Positions 45,045 through 54,990 of a DNA stretch of 64,000 nt are shown one piece after another. Origin of the DNA: Marininema halotolerans (GTDB taxonomy: Bacteria; Bacillota; Bacilli; Thermoactinomycetales; DSM-45169); assembly GCF_900116235.1 (NCBI RefSeq), contig NZ_FPAA01000013.1, positions 19,643 through 83,642 on the forward strand, given 5' to 3'. How positions within the stretch are numbered: the stretch's first letter is position 1; each line of letters opens with the position of its first letter. A program made the position numbers and the translations under genes. The notes beneath the pieces were generated by a model. That model ran no database searches. It was not told the DNA's origin and was given only the letters and a program-made list of their open reading frames with translations.

Positions 45045-46117
45045 GCGAGGGGATTATCGCACGATACCGTTCGTATTTACCCATAACGGAAAATACCCCG
45101 GCCTTAACGTTGCATGAAGGAGATACCCCCCTGATTCGTGCTGAACAGTTATCTGCCACTTTGGGAATTGACCTCTATTTAAAGGTGGAAGGATTTAATC
45201 CGACAGGCTCCTTTAAAGATCGGGGCATGGTGATGGCGATGGCTAAAGCCGTGGAAGAAGGGAGTCAAACGGTCATCTGTGCCTCGACGGGCAATACATC
45301 AGCTTCTGCAGCGGCTTTTGCAGCACGGATGGGGATTCGGTGTATTGTCGTTATTCCGGATGGTCATGTCGCCTTGGGAAAGCTCTCTCAAGCGGTTGTC
45401 TATGGTGCAGAAGTAATTGCCATTGAAGGCAACTTTGATCAAGCGTTGGAAATGGTACGAGAGATTGCTGCTGAATCGGAGATTACCCTAGTCAATTCAG
45501 TCAATCCTTATCGCATAGAGGGACAAAAGACAGCGGCATTTGAAGTGTGTGATCAGCTGGGAGAAGCACCTGATATCTTGGCGATTCCCGTAGGGAATGC
45601 AGGGAATATCTCTGCCTACTGGAAAGGGTTTTGTGAATACAAAGACCATGGGAAGATTACTCGCTTGCCTCGGATGTATGGATTTGAGGCGGAAGGAGCG
45701 GCGGCGATTGTACGTGGGAAGCGAATCGAACATCCGGAAACCATCGCGACGGCTATTCGGATTGGGAATCCTGCGAGTTGGGAGACGGCGGTGTTGGCTG
45801 CTCGGGATTCAGGAGGGTTCATTGATAGTGTGACAGACGATGAGATTGTCGAAGCCTACCGTCAATTGGCAAGCAAAGAAGGGGTGTTTTGTGAGCCTGC
45901 CTCTGCTGCTTCGGTAGCGGGGGTTAAAAAACGGGTGCAACAGGGAGAGATTCCTTCAGGAACACAAGTCGTCTGTGTATTGACAGGAAACGGTTTAAAG
46001 GATCCTTCAACAGCAATGGATGCTGTGCAGGTAAAGCCCATCAAGGTTTCCTGTGATAAAGAAGCCGTCTTCCAAGCGGTAAGGGGAAAGGGGGAGGCAA
46101 CCTGTGGCAAGTTTTAG
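45041..46117 (+). CDS. thrC: Threonine synthase
   Basis: 358-aa PLP enzyme that turns phosphohomoserine into threonine. The PLP Lys is in [11 protein letters not shown], and the phosphate loop is PVGNAGN. ATGA overlap with hom, and the stop overlaps the thrB start by 14 bases, giving tight translational coupling. Confidence 0.97.
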   Translation: MSEGIIARYRSYLPITENTPALTLHEGDTPLIRAEQLSATLGIDLYLKVEGFNPTGSFKDRGMVMAMAKAVEEGSQTVICASTGNTSASAAAFAARMGIRCIVVIPDGHVALGKLSQAVVYGAEVIAIEGNFDQALEMVREIAAESEITLVNSVNPYRIEGQKTAAFEVCDQLGEAPDILAIPVGNAGNISAYWKGFCEYKDHGKITRLPRMYGFEAEGAAAIVRGKRIEHPETIATAIRIGNPASWETAVLAARDSGGFIDSVTDDEIVEAYRQLASKEGVFCEPASAASVAGVKKRVQQGEIPSGTQVVCVLTGNGLKDPSTAMDAVQVKPIKVSCDKEAVFQAVRGKGEATCGKF

Positions 46118-47024
46118 CCCCTTTGAAGTAAGAGTACCAGGAAGCACAGCGAATCTGGGATCCGGGTTTGATTCCATTGGGTTAGCGATTAATCGCTATC
46201 TTTATCTACGTATACAACCTTCAAATCAATGGGAAATATATGGGGTTGGTGAGGAATTAGCGCAAGTGAATCAGGGAGAGGAGAACCTAATCTTTCGTGT
46301 CATGGAGCCGTTATTTGCGAGAGAGGGTCGATCGCTACCACCGATGAAAATGGAAGTGGAGAGTGAGATTCCAATAACGAGAGGATTAGGTTCCAGTGCG
46401 GCAGCAATTATTGCAGGCTTGGTCGCTGCAAACCATCTGCTTGGGGAGCCCTATTCAAAGGATACACTTTTGCAAATGGCAACCCAATGGGAGGGGCATC
46501 CTGATAATGTTGGGGCATCCTTATATGGGGGTGGAATTATTGCCACATGGGATGGAGAGAAGGTGCATTATGTACACACCCCAGCCCCTCCCTTTCCTAT
46601 GTTGGTAGCTATTCCCGATGCACCTTTAGCCACTTCTGAAGCACGAAAAGTGCTTCCTGATCAATTGAAACACACGGAAGCGGTATTGGCTAGCAGTCGG
46701 GCAAATCTTTTGACTGCAGCACTCTTAACAGGCAATCGCGAGGCGTTACGAATTGGAATGCAAGATCGGTTTCATCAACCATACCGGGCAGCACTTGTGC
46801 CAGGGTTAAATGAATTGATCACCGAGGGTCCCCATCATGGAGCGATTGGCGTCGCGTTATCAGGTGCAGGTCCAACAGTGATTGCTTTTACTGAAAACGA
46901 GGAGAAGATGCTTCACTTTATGAAAGAGGTATTTCATAAAAATAAGGTCTCTGTGCGGATTCTACACCTTCATCCTTGCACAGAGGGGGTAACTCTTCAT
47001 TTGACAGGGGCTAATTCCCCCTAG
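46104..47024 (+). CDS. thrB: Homoserine kinase
   Basis: 306-aa GHMP kinase. N-terminal [21 protein letters not shown] loop [15 protein letters not shown], and C-terminal [14 protein letters not shown]. The GTG start lies inside thrC with GGGGGAGG upstream. It makes O-phosphohomoserine, the ThrC substrate. Confidence 0.97.
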   Translation: MASFSPFEVRVPGSTANLGSGFDSIGLAINRYLYLRIQPSNQWEIYGVGEELAQVNQGEENLIFRVMEPLFAREGRSLPPMKMEVESEIPITRGLGSSAAAIIAGLVAANHLLGEPYSKDTLLQMATQWEGHPDNVGASLYGGGIIATWDGEKVHYVHTPAPPFPMLVAIPDAPLATSEARKVLPDQLKHTEAVLASSRANLLTAALLTGNREALRIGMQDRFHQPYRAALVPGLNELITEGPHHGAIGVALSGAGPTVIAFTENEEKMLHFMKEVFHKNKVSVRILHLHPCTEGVTLHLTGANSP

Positions 47025-47057
47025 TAAAGTGATGAGAAAAATTAAAGGAGAAAAACA

Positions 47058-47969
47058 ATGAAGGACGAAGTTGCCTATCTAGGACCCCGAGGGACGTTTA
47101 CACATGAGGCGACAAAAGCCTTGTTTCCTGAAGAGGGGTTTGTCTATACCCCTTGTGATTCAATTCCTGACGTATTGACCGCGGTGGGAAAGGACCAATT
47201 TTCATATGGAGTGGTCCCGATAGAAAATGCGATTGAAGGATCCGTTACCCTGACATTGGATTGGCTGATCCATCATGTGCAGGTGCCAATCTCAGGGGAG
47301 CTGATTTATCCAATCGCCCAACATTTGATGATTCATCCTCTTCACAAAGATTTACCCTTAGCGAAGGTAGAGCGGGTTTTATCACACCCTCAAGCGGTGG
47401 CGCAATGTCGAGGATATCTGAGGGATCATCTTCCCAACGCGAGGATTACCTACGTGGATAGCACCGCTGACGCCGCTCGTAAAATACGGGATCAAGGGAG
47501 TAAGCCATGGGTCGCCATCGGTCCCTTCATGGCGCATCAACTATACGGACTTCATGTGGTGGCGGAATCGATCCAAGATTACCCCCATAATTTTACTCGT
47601 TTTATCGTAGTAGGGAGGGAATGGGCACACCCAAGAGCCCCCAAAGAACATGATAAGACCAGCTTACTTATCTCCCTTCCCTCCGACTATCCAGGAGCAT
47701 TACATCGCGTGCTTCAATCCTTTGCCAAAGGAACGATCAACCTTTCCCGGATTGAGTCACGCCCGACCAAGAAAAAATTGGGGACGTATCATTTTCTTAT
47801 TGATACCGAAATAAAAGGCGATCACCCTTCCCTACACAAAGCTCTTACCGATGTAGCCAGTTGGGGTTGTCACGTTCGTCAGCTCGGCTCCTATCCATGC
47901 TATCATTATCAAAACATCAAAGAAATTGAGGTTGACAAGGGGAGTTCCGAAGCCTATAATCGTCGTTAA
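47058..47969 (+). CDS. pheA: Prephenate dehydratase
   Basis: 303 aa. Makes phenylpyruvate from prephenate. Catalytic-domain motifs AYLGPRGTFTHEA, PIENAIEGSV and STADAAR; C-terminal ACT domain with the Phe-binding ESRPTKKKLGTYHF. AAAGGAG precedes ATG 47058. It carries a consensus promoter for ilvE within its last 40 bases. Confidence 0.97.
   Translation: MKDEVAYLGPRGTFTHEATKALFPEEGFVYTPCDSIPDVLTAVGKDQFSYGVVPIENAIEGSVTLTLDWLIHHVQVPISGELIYPIAQHLMIHPLHKDLPLAKVERVLSHPQAVAQCRGYLRDHLPNARITYVDSTADAARKIRDQGSKPWVAIGPFMAHQLYGLHVVAESIQDYPHNFTRFIVVGREWAHPRAPKEHDKTSLLISLPSDYPGALHRVLQSFAKGTINLSRIESRPTKKKLGTYHFLIDTEIKGDHPSLHKALTDVASWGCHVRQLGSYPCYHYQNIKEIEVDKGSSEAYNRR
47932..47960 (+). promoter_or_regulatory. 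Consensus sigma-A promoter inside the end of pheA
   Basis: Perfect TTGACA (47932-47937), 17-bp spacer, perfect TATAAT (47955-47960). It drives the riboswitch-ilvE transcript. Confidence 0.93.
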
Positions 47970-47989
47970 ATATTTGTATCGATTGAATC

Positions 47990-48140
47990 AGGAGGGCATC
48001 TAGGGTTCCGCTCTACGAGTAGAGGTCTGGTCCAAGTGGTGCCGCACTGGAGACGGTGTACACCGTGGGGAAAAAAGCCTCATGCGGCAGGTTCTGATAG
48101 GTTCTTCAGACTGCCCATGAAGGCTTTTCATTTTATCTAA
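47990..48140 (+). promoter_or_regulatory. ykkC-family riboswitch, probably ppGpp-sensing, before ilvE
   Basis: The leader has the ykkC core words in order: CTAGGGTTCCG (47999-48010), CTGGTCCAAG (48027-48036), a GTGTACACCGTGGGG segment (48056-48070) and AAAAAAGCCTCATG. The 3' part forms a terminator (AAAGCCTCATGCGGCAG with CTGCCCATGAAGGCTTTT). ykkC types sense guanidine, ppGpp, PRPP or nucleotide diphosphates. Branched-chain amino-acid genes are typical of the ppGpp type, so that ligand is inferred from ilvE downstream. Confidence 0.8.
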
Positions 48141-48170
48141 ATTAATTATTCAGAACAGGGGTGTAATTCG

Positions 48171-49127
48171 ATGAAGGAACAACGATGGGTCTATATGAAT
48201 GGTGACTATGTAAAGAAAGAAGAAGCCACGGTGTCCATTTTTGATCACGGATTTCTTTATGGGGATGGGATTTTTGAAGGCATTCGAGTGTATGATGGGA
48301 ATGTATTTCGATTAAGGGACCATTTGATTCGTCTCTATGAATCCGCACACTCCATTTTGTTGGAAATTCCTTACACGATTGAAAAAATGGAAGAAGCTGT
48401 TCTCCAGTCCATTCGGAAGAATCAATTGAAGAATGCTTATATTCGCTTGGTGATTACCCGTGGAAAGGGAGACCTTTCATTGGACCCTTCTACCTGTGAA
48501 GATCCCAAAGTAATCATTATTGTGGATCAAGTCAAAATGTTCCCGCAACGAATGTATGATGAAGGGGTATCCATCGTGACGGTACCCACTCGGCGCAATG
48601 TACCGGATGCATTAAATCCGAAGATCAAATCCCTGAACTATCTAAATAATATCTTGGTGAAAATGGAGGCCAATCAAGCAGGTGTTGGGGAAGCCTTAAT
48701 GCTAAACCAGGCGGGTTATGTGGCCGAGGGGTCTGGTGATAATATTTTCATCGTTAAAAAGGGAATTCTCTTCACACCCCCGGGGTACATTGGTGCCTTG
48801 GATGGGATTACCCGACAGGCTATTATGGATTTATGTGGTCGCCATGGCTACACCGTAAAAGAAGAACCCTTTACGCGTCATGATGTGTACGTTGCCGATG
48901 AGGTTTTCCTCACGGGGACGGCAGCGGAGGTGATTGCAGTGGTAAAAGTAGATGGGCGGATGGTAGGCGATGGAAAGCCAGGACCGATTACCAACCATCT
49001 TTTAGAGGAGTTTCGTGGTTTGGTAACCATCGATGGGACACAAGCTTATCCAGAAGAGGCAGATGAGCCTCAATTAGCCACTGTGGAAAAGAAGGCAGAA
49101 GTTGCAACCGCTGAGCATGTCGGTTAA
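48171..49127 (+). CDS. ilvE: Branched-chain amino-acid aminotransferase
   Basis: 318-aa fold-type IV PLP aminotransferase. VYMNGDYVKKEEATVSIFDHGFLYGDGIFEGIRVY at the N-terminus; PLP Lys153 in NPKIKSLNYLNN; EGSGDNIFIV and GITRQAIMDL follow. Makes Val, Leu and Ile from their keto acids. The tail after about residue 290 is a charged extension (EEADEPQLATVEKKAEV). It is controlled by the riboswitch upstream and ends with a terminator. Confidence 0.96.
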   Translation: MKEQRWVYMNGDYVKKEEATVSIFDHGFLYGDGIFEGIRVYDGNVFRLRDHLIRLYESAHSILLEIPYTIEKMEEAVLQSIRKNQLKNAYIRLVITRGKGDLSLDPSTCEDPKVIIIVDQVKMFPQRMYDEGVSIVTVPTRRNVPDALNPKIKSLNYLNNILVKMEANQAGVGEALMLNQAGYVAEGSGDNIFIVKKGILFTPPGYIGALDGITRQAIMDLCGRHGYTVKEEPFTRHDVYVADEVFLTGTAAEVIAVVKVDGRMVGDGKPGPITNHLLEEFRGLVTIDGTQAYPEEADEPQLATVEKKAEVATAEHVG

Positions 49128-49146
49128 TGTCGGCTAACCATTTGTG

Positions 49147-49178
49147 AGGACAAGGGATACTTTCCTTGTCTTTTTCTT
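49147..49178 (+). terminator. Terminator after ilvE
   Basis: GACAAGG (49149-49155) with CCTTGTC (49164-49170), followed by a T-rich run. Confidence 0.88.
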
Positions 49179-49265
49179 TTAAATTCATTAGTATAAAAAT
49201 AATATATTTTTAATTAAGCGTAGCACTTATTCTGGCACCTGCTTTTAAAATGAGGGGGATGGATC

Positions 49266-50246
49266 ATGTTTGTTCCACCAAAGCTTAAGCATGGAGATGA
49301 GGTACGGGTGGTTGCCCCATCCAAAAGTTTGGGAATTATTGCACAAGAACAACGTGAATTTGCCCAGGAGCGATTCGAGAAATTAGGGCTCAAGGTTACA
49401 TTTGCTAGCCATGTGGAAGAGATGGATGACTTTCAATCGTCTTCGGTAAAGAGTCGGTTGGCGGACCTTCATGAAGCATTTGCTGACCCCCAAGTGAAGG
49501 GGATTTTCACAGTAATTGGCGGTTTTAATTGTAATCAGTTACTGGCAGGGTTGGACTATTCATTGATTCGTAACAATCCCAAAGTATTCTGTGGTTATTC
49601 GGATACGACTGCTTTACAGAATGCCATTTTGGCGAAGGCGGGAGTGGTCACTTATAGTGGTCCAGCTTTCTCAAGTTTTGCTATGAAAAAAGGATTTGAA
49701 TATACCTTATCGTATTTTAAAAAATGTGTAATGGAATCTGAACCCTTTGCGATAGAAGAAGCATCAACCTGGAGCGACGACGCTTGGTACCTTGATCAGG
49801 AGAACCGTCAGTTTAACCCTACGAAGGGATGGCTATCCCTTTCTTCTGGAGAGGCTGAGGGGAGAATCGTGGGTGGGAATTTATGTACACTCAATCTCCT
49901 GTTGGGTACGGAATATATGCCTGATTTGCGCAATGCCATTCTTTTTTTGGAGGATGATTATCTTTCAAGTCCTGAGATTTGGGATCGTAATTTACAGGCG
50001 GTGCTTCATCAACCCGATTTTAAAGAAGTAAGGGGAGTCGTCATTGGACGATTTCAAAGGGGAAGTCAGATGAGAAGTGAATTTTTGCAGAAGATCCATG
50101 ATACGAAACCTGAATTGCACTCCATCCCTGTTGTGGCGAATGTAGATTTTGGCCATACGTCTCCCTTTATTACCTTTCCAATTGGTGGTGTCGCGCGTTT
50201 ATCCGTGGTGGGGGAACGTGCTGAGCTTCACCTTGTCGAGCATTAA
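49266..50246 (+). CDS. S66-family LD-carboxypeptidase / MccF-like peptidase
   Basis: 326 aa. The nucleophile Ser is in FCGYSDTTAL, the Glu in LFLEDDYLSSPE, and the catalytic His in DFGHTSPF. N-terminal HGDEVRVVAPSKSLG is typical. The length and sequence resemble MccF-type peptidases, which cleave peptidyl-nucleotide antibiotics, as well as wall-recycling LD-carboxypeptidases. GAGGGGGATGGATC precedes the ATG. No microcin C genes are nearby. Confidence 0.88.
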   Translation: MFVPPKLKHGDEVRVVAPSKSLGIIAQEQREFAQERFEKLGLKVTFASHVEEMDDFQSSSVKSRLADLHEAFADPQVKGIFTVIGGFNCNQLLAGLDYSLIRNNPKVFCGYSDTTALQNAILAKAGVVTYSGPAFSSFAMKKGFEYTLSYFKKCVMESEPFAIEEASTWSDDAWYLDQENRQFNPTKGWLSLSSGEAEGRIVGGNLCTLNLLLGTEYMPDLRNAILFLEDDYLSSPEIWDRNLQAVLHQPDFKEVRGVVIGRFQRGSQMRSEFLQKIHDTKPELHSIPVVANVDFGHTSPFITFPIGGVARLSVVGERAELHLVEH

Positions 50247-50254
50247 ATCTGTAG

Positions 50255-50298
50255 ATCAAACCGATCATGGGAGAAAGATCCTTGTTGAGCGGTTTGAT
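50255..50298. repeat. Inverted repeat after the S66 peptidase gene
   Basis: ATCAAACCG (50255-50263) with CGGTTTGAT (50290-50298), 26-nt loop, no T-tract. Possible weak terminator. Confidence 0.4.
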
Positions 50299-50451
50299 AG
50301 GTTAATATAACTGAATATTATGATTAATAATCGAAGAAACGATTGACCGTATCGTTAACATTTTGCATGGGGATGAAAAGATACGGGGGGACCTGAATAG
50401 CCTAGTGGTATAACGAAATCCGTTTCACTATGAACATTGGAGGGAGGTCTC

Positions 50452-52242
50452 TTGTTAACGGCTAATGTGAAGAATGCACCTTATCTTGCAACGGGTGATG
50501 GAATTACTGATGATACCTTCGCCATTCAACAAGCCATCGACGATGTTTCAGCTCATGGTGGAGGAATGGTTACGATACCTGCCGGTGTTTACTATATCAG
50601 TGCAACATTATGGCTTAAGAGCAATATCCACATTCAAGGAAGTGGAATCGACCGTACCATTCTCGATTTAAAACAAAACAATCAAGTCATTGCCTTTGAT
50701 TTTAAAGAACCTTCGCTGATTTCGTTAATGCAAACGGAAGATGTTTGCTTGGGTGATCCTATGAACTCCATTGCCAACGCGTTGCAAGCCGGAGACTTCA
50801 TCATCTATCGTAATCAGCGTCGGTTTACTGAAGCATGGGATCAAGGCCGTGCGATTCGTCCGTACTATACAGCCGGTGAAATCTTTTCTGTACAAGTTGC
50901 TACCCCGACCATGGTCGCTTTTTCAGATCGTGCTTCACTTTCTCTACCCACAACGACAACGAATGGGGTTACTGCTTTTACCCCTTATCGAAATATTGCT
51001 GTGATCGGACTTACAATTCAACGAAATGGGGAAGAGGTTTCTGGTGCGAAGATTGCCAGCAATGTATCGATTCGGGTTCGCTATTGTGATGGATTTTATG
51101 CCAATCAGGTTAAAAGTGTCCGTACGAATTATACGGGTTTTCACATTGCTTATAGTATGAATGTAACGATGGAATATATTGAGTCCATCGGTTATAGCGC
51201 CAAAGATGGATATCTTTATGGGGTGTTGATAGCCGATGCAACGAAATATGTACGGATATCCAATATCCATTCAAAGCACAATCGTCATGGGATCTCAGGA
51301 GGGAATAGCGGCAATGGGATTCCCATGCATGTCATGGTTGATGGCATGATCATTACGGATACCACGCGCAATCCGAATGGTTCAGAAACTCACTCCCTAG
51401 ACTGTCACGCATCTACGCTAAACTTTACTTTGAAAAATGCCCTGCTCGATAATGGGATGAGTATCAGTGGGATGGGTCATGTCGTTAACAATATTACTTC
51501 TCTCAAGGGAGACTTTTTGCTTTACGAAGGTGGCTTGGGTCATTGCTTTGAAAACATTACTTTCCAACGATGCCGCGGTTTCTTCTCAAATGAAATAATA
51601 AAGAATATCAATTTTTTTAATGTGAAATTGAACTTATACAATTATACGCGCAATAATTTTGCGGAAGGATCTTCACACCTTTGCTTTAATCAAATACAAA
51701 TGATTAATCAACGTTTTTTGGAATCTGTCAATAACAAAGATGCGGATACAACAGTACCCACCTATCGGAATGGTTATGTGGGGTTGCGTTTACAGGATCA
51801 CTGTACGTTGAAAAATAGCTATATTGAAGGGTTTCCACAGGGAGTTTTTGTGGATGGAAGTTGTTGCTTTGTCGAGAATGTTCGAATTGTAAACTGCTCC
51901 TGGAAATCGACTCATACAATTAACGAAAGTGCGCTGTACCTATCGGGGCGTGCCTCTCGTTCTCATTTTACTCATGTTTTAATCAGCTTTACAAAGCCAG
52001 CGATGGTGACGGGAAGTCCACTCCTCCTGGTCTATCAAAATGTGGGGGAGGCCAAACGGATCGATCTTTCTCACATCATTCACCCCCTTGAACATTGGGT
52101 TCCTTTTTCCGAGGGAGTATACTCCGACACACAATGTAACGAATTATTTGTTATCCACTCGTGGTTATATACAACAGCCCCTCCTTCCTGGCATGCTTCG
52201 GGAATGTATGTTACTAATAACTTCATTGCATCATTAAATTAA
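50452..52242 (+). CDS. Pectate-lyase-superfamily right-handed beta-helix protein
   Basis: 596 aa. The N-terminus has the Pectate_lyase_3 signature (GDGITDDTFAIQQAIDDV, GGGMVTIPAGVYYISATL), and the rest is a long series of short beta-helix rungs (NIAVIGLTIQRNG, YVRISNIHSKHNRHG, TLKNSYIEGFPQGVFVDGS). Such proteins include phage tailspikes and glycan-binding or -cleaving enzymes. There is no signal peptide, so export is unexplained. GGAGGGAGG at 50439-50447 supports TTG 50452 over TTG 50437. Confidence 0.75.
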   Translation: MLTANVKNAPYLATGDGITDDTFAIQQAIDDVSAHGGGMVTIPAGVYYISATLWLKSNIHIQGSGIDRTILDLKQNNQVIAFDFKEPSLISLMQTEDVCLGDPMNSIANALQAGDFIIYRNQRRFTEAWDQGRAIRPYYTAGEIFSVQVATPTMVAFSDRASLSLPTTTTNGVTAFTPYRNIAVIGLTIQRNGEEVSGAKIASNVSIRVRYCDGFYANQVKSVRTNYTGFHIAYSMNVTMEYIESIGYSAKDGYLYGVLIADATKYVRISNIHSKHNRHGISGGNSGNGIPMHVMVDGMIITDTTRNPNGSETHSLDCHASTLNFTLKNALLDNGMSISGMGHVVNNITSLKGDFLLYEGGLGHCFENITFQRCRGFFSNEIIKNINFFNVKLNLYNYTRNNFAEGSSHLCFNQIQMINQRFLESVNNKDADTTVPTYRNGYVGLRLQDHCTLKNSYIEGFPQGVFVDGSCCFVENVRIVNCSWKSTHTINESALYLSGRASRSHFTHVLISFTKPAMVTGSPLLLVYQNVGEAKRIDLSHIIHPLEHWVPFSEGVYSDTQCNELFVIHSWLYTTAPPSWHASGMYVTNNFIASLN

Positions 52243-52243
52243 A

Positions 52244-52270
52244 AACACCAGGGAAGCGAACCCTGGTGTT
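52244..52270. terminator. Terminator between converging genes
   Basis: 10-bp perfect stem AACACCAGGG (52244-52253) / CCCTGGTGTT (52261-52270), flanked by an A-run that reads as a T-run on the minus strand. Confidence 0.9.
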
Positions 52271-52286
52271 GTCCGTATGCGGATGG

Positions 52287-53966
52287 TTACGTTGGATCTG
52301 CCATCCATTCCTTTACTAGGTGGATGGCATAATTTTTTGCCTGGCTAAAGGTGATATGAGCGGGCATGGGAGGTTCTCCTGCATCAACAAATACATCGAT
52401 GATGACCGGTTTACTAGCAGAAAAGGCGCGTGGTAGTGCATTGATTAGCTCATCTCGGGTGTGTACCGTGATGCCAATCCCCCCACAATCATCTGCGAAA
52501 CGGGCAAAGTCTGGATTCGTAAGATCGGTAGCAAATTCGGCATTGCCCATGCTTTCTTGTTCAAATTTAATCATCGCGATCTTGGCGTTATTTAATACGA
52601 TCACGACAAGGGGAAGTTTATACTTCACAGCGGTAACAAAATCCGAGAGCATCATGGTGAAGCCGCCATCCCCCACAACCGCGACTACCTGGCGATCAGG
52701 ATAGGCCAATTTCCCAGCGATCGCCCCAGGAAGTCCACACCCAAGGGTCGCTAGCCAACTCGATGTAATGAAGGATTGCTGGGAAACTCGGAAGTTACGT
52801 GCCATCCAAACGGTGACATTGCCAACATCACAGGAAATAATCGCATTGGACTCAAGGATTGACTGTAAAAGTACAGGAACGGTTTGGGGGCGGAGTGGGA
52901 GAAGTTCTTCCTCACCCTGTCTCGTCATTTTCCCATGCCAGTCTTGCATGCGTTCTTGACAACGAATGAGATAGTCATCATCTGTTCTTTCAGACAGGCG
53001 CTCATATAACTGACGTAAGGTAAGGCCTGCATCACCGGCCAGTCCCACATCGACGGGATAGCGCTTCCCGATTTGAGCCGGATTGGAATCAATTTGGATC
53101 GTTGCTGCTTTCTTAGGCAAGAACCCAGTAAAGGGGAAGGAGGTGCCTATCATCACCAGTGTATCGGCTTCCTTCATTGCTTGATAGGCGGGTTTTGTCC
53201 CCAGTAGTCCAAGCCCTCCTAAACAATAGGGATGGTCATCCGGGATGGCTCCCTTTCCAGGTAGAGTAAGAACGATGGGAGCCTTTAGACGGTGGGCGAT
53301 GTTGAGTAGTTCTTGGCGAGCACCATGAGTCCCTCGTCCGGCTAAAATGACCGTATTTCCTGACTCAGATAAAAGTTGAACGGCAGCGTCGAGGTCTTGA
53401 GTTTCCGGCATGGGGAGGGATTTAACGAGAAGTGAATTGGTACGGTGGGCATCCCGACTCACCTTAAAGCGAGGGATATCATCCGGGATACTTAGATGAG
53501 AGACTCCCTGATGTGTATAGGCCATACGGATGGCTTGATTGGCCACCACGGGTAATTGTTCAGCTGACATGATGCGCTGATTATAAAGGGCGACGTCATC
53601 AAATAGACGATCCAGGTTGACCTCTTGAAAAAAATCCGTCCCAATTAAATCACTTTCTACTTGGCCGGTAATGGCGAGCACAGGTGCGCGATCCAACTTG
53701 GCATCATAGAGGCCATTTAATAAATGAATGGCTCCAGGTCCTGCGATGGCCAGACAAACCCCGAGCTTGCCTGTTAATTTTGCATAGGCTGAGGCAGCTA
53801 AGGCTCCAGCTTCCTCATGACGTACCTGAATAAAACGGATTTTGTCTTGTTTTCGAAGGGGCTCCATCAGGGTATTGATGGAGTCACCCGGCATGCCAAA
53901 AATGAACTCGACTCCCCATTCCGTGAGGATATCGATCAATGCTTCACCGGCGGTTTGTTCAAACAC
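52287..53966 (-). CDS. Thiamine-diphosphate enzyme, pyruvate-oxidase type (YdaP-like)
   Basis: 559 aa from GTG 53966 (AAAGGAGGT upstream); the open frame extends to 54098 without a site. Catalytic Glu in RHEEAGALAASAYAKLTG, FAD/central domain, and the ThDP motif GDGGFTMMLSDF..NN. It resembles pyruvate oxidase and B. subtilis YdaP. Whether it oxidises pyruvate to acetate or acetyl-phosphate is not clear from sequence. Confidence 0.87.
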   Translation of the reverse strand: MFEQTAGEALIDILTEWGVEFIFGMPGDSINTLMEPLRKQDKIRFIQVRHEEAGALAASAYAKLTGKLGVCLAIAGPGAIHLLNGLYDAKLDRAPVLAITGQVESDLIGTDFFQEVNLDRLFDDVALYNQRIMSAEQLPVVANQAIRMAYTHQGVSHLSIPDDIPRFKVSRDAHRTNSLLVKSLPMPETQDLDAAVQLLSESGNTVILAGRGTHGARQELLNIAHRLKAPIVLTLPGKGAIPDDHPYCLGGLGLLGTKPAYQAMKEADTLVMIGTSFPFTGFLPKKAATIQIDSNPAQIGKRYPVDVGLAGDAGLTLRQLYERLSERTDDDYLIRCQERMQDWHGKMTRQGEEELLPLRPQTVPVLLQSILESNAIISCDVGNVTVWMARNFRVSQQSFITSSWLATLGCGLPGAIAGKLAYPDRQVVAVVGDGGFTMMLSDFVTAVKYKLPLVVIVLNNAKIAMIKFEQESMGNAEFATDLTNPDFARFADDCGGIGITVHTRDELINALPRAFSASKPVIIDVFVDAGEPPMPAHITFSQAKNYAIHLVKEWMADPT

Positions 53967-54129
53967 AGAGACCCGACCTCCTTTAGTAACGGTAAGAATC
54001 AATATGTAGGCGATTTGCCTGTAAAACGGTCTCTTTTTGAGTATGTTCGTAAGGGAAGTGAAAGATGTGCCCATGTATAAAGAAGGTGACAAGGCCAAAT
54101 CCTACAGGGTAGCAGAGGGGTGCAGGTAC

Positions 54130-54936
54130 ATGGGAAAACGGCACATATGGGCGATGGGGATCGGTTGTTTCATATTGATTTTTACGATGGTCGCCAATGC
54201 ACAAGGGGACGGACACAAGAAAACGCGTCGTTATTATGAAGAACGGGGTGAGATTGTATGGGAGGCACCCAAGGCAGGCAAAAAAATTGCACTGACCTTT
54301 GATGATGGCCCTCATCCAGTTCATACGCCACGTCTCCTTAAAACCTTAAAAAAGCATCATGTGAAAGCCACTTTTTTTGTTGTGGGTAAAAACGTGGAAA
54401 AGCATCCTCAATTGACGCGTCAAATACGTAAAGAAGGGCATGAAATAGCCAATCATACGTACAGTCATCCACGGGTGAATCGACTCACATTAAAGAAATT
54501 AGAAGAGGAGATTGAAAAGGGGAAAAAAGCGGTTTATGAAACGACTGGAAAAAAGACCAATTTAGTAAGAACGCCGGGTGGTTACTACAATGACATGGTG
54601 ATCAAGGCAACCAAAGAGACAAAGCATCAATTAATCCTTTGGTCATGGGATCAAGATACGAATGATTGGCAAAGGCGAAGCACCCATCGCATTGTTCGTC
54701 AAGTGATATCAGGAGCGAGTAATGGAGATATTGTGCTTTTTCATGATTCAGAGCCACGTGCAGCGATTGCATTAAATTACATTATCCCCACGTTAAAAAA
54801 AAGGGGATATCAATTTGTGTCAGTATCCGAGTTAATGAAAGAGGAAGCCACCAAAAATAAAAAGAAAAAAAAGCGGTTTAAGTTTTTACCAAAAGTCACG
54901 GATCAGGAGAAAAAAGCGAATTCCTCCAATGGATAG
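54130..54936 (+). CDS. NodB-type polysaccharide deacetylase
   Basis: 268 aa. Signal anchor GIGCFILIFTMVANAQG, then a NodB deacetylase domain: TFDDGPHPVHTP (metal Asp), HTYSHP (two His), and RTPGGYYN. Probably acts on peptidoglycan or other GlcNAc polymers outside the membrane. The C-terminal tail is very Lys-rich. ATG 54130 follows AGGGGTG; earlier in-frame ATGs exist at 54037 and 54073. Confidence 0.88.
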   Translation: MGKRHIWAMGIGCFILIFTMVANAQGDGHKKTRRYYEERGEIVWEAPKAGKKIALTFDDGPHPVHTPRLLKTLKKHHVKATFFVVGKNVEKHPQLTRQIRKEGHEIANHTYSHPRVNRLTLKKLEEEIEKGKKAVYETTGKKTNLVRTPGGYYNDMVIKATKETKHQLILWSWDQDTNDWQRRSTHRIVRQVISGASNGDIVLFHDSEPRAAIALNYIIPTLKKRGYQFVSVSELMKEEATKNKKKKKRFKFLPKVTDQEKKANSSNG

Positions 54937-54945
54937 GCTAAATCG

Positions 54946-54970
54946 GGCTCTCATAGAGAGTCTTTTTTTT
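54946..54970 (+). terminator. Terminator after the deacetylase gene
   Basis: GGCTCTC (54946-54952) with GAGAGTC (54956-54962), one G-U pair, then eight T. Confidence 0.88.
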
Positions 54971-54990
54971 GCCTTTTTTTGCTTTGACCC

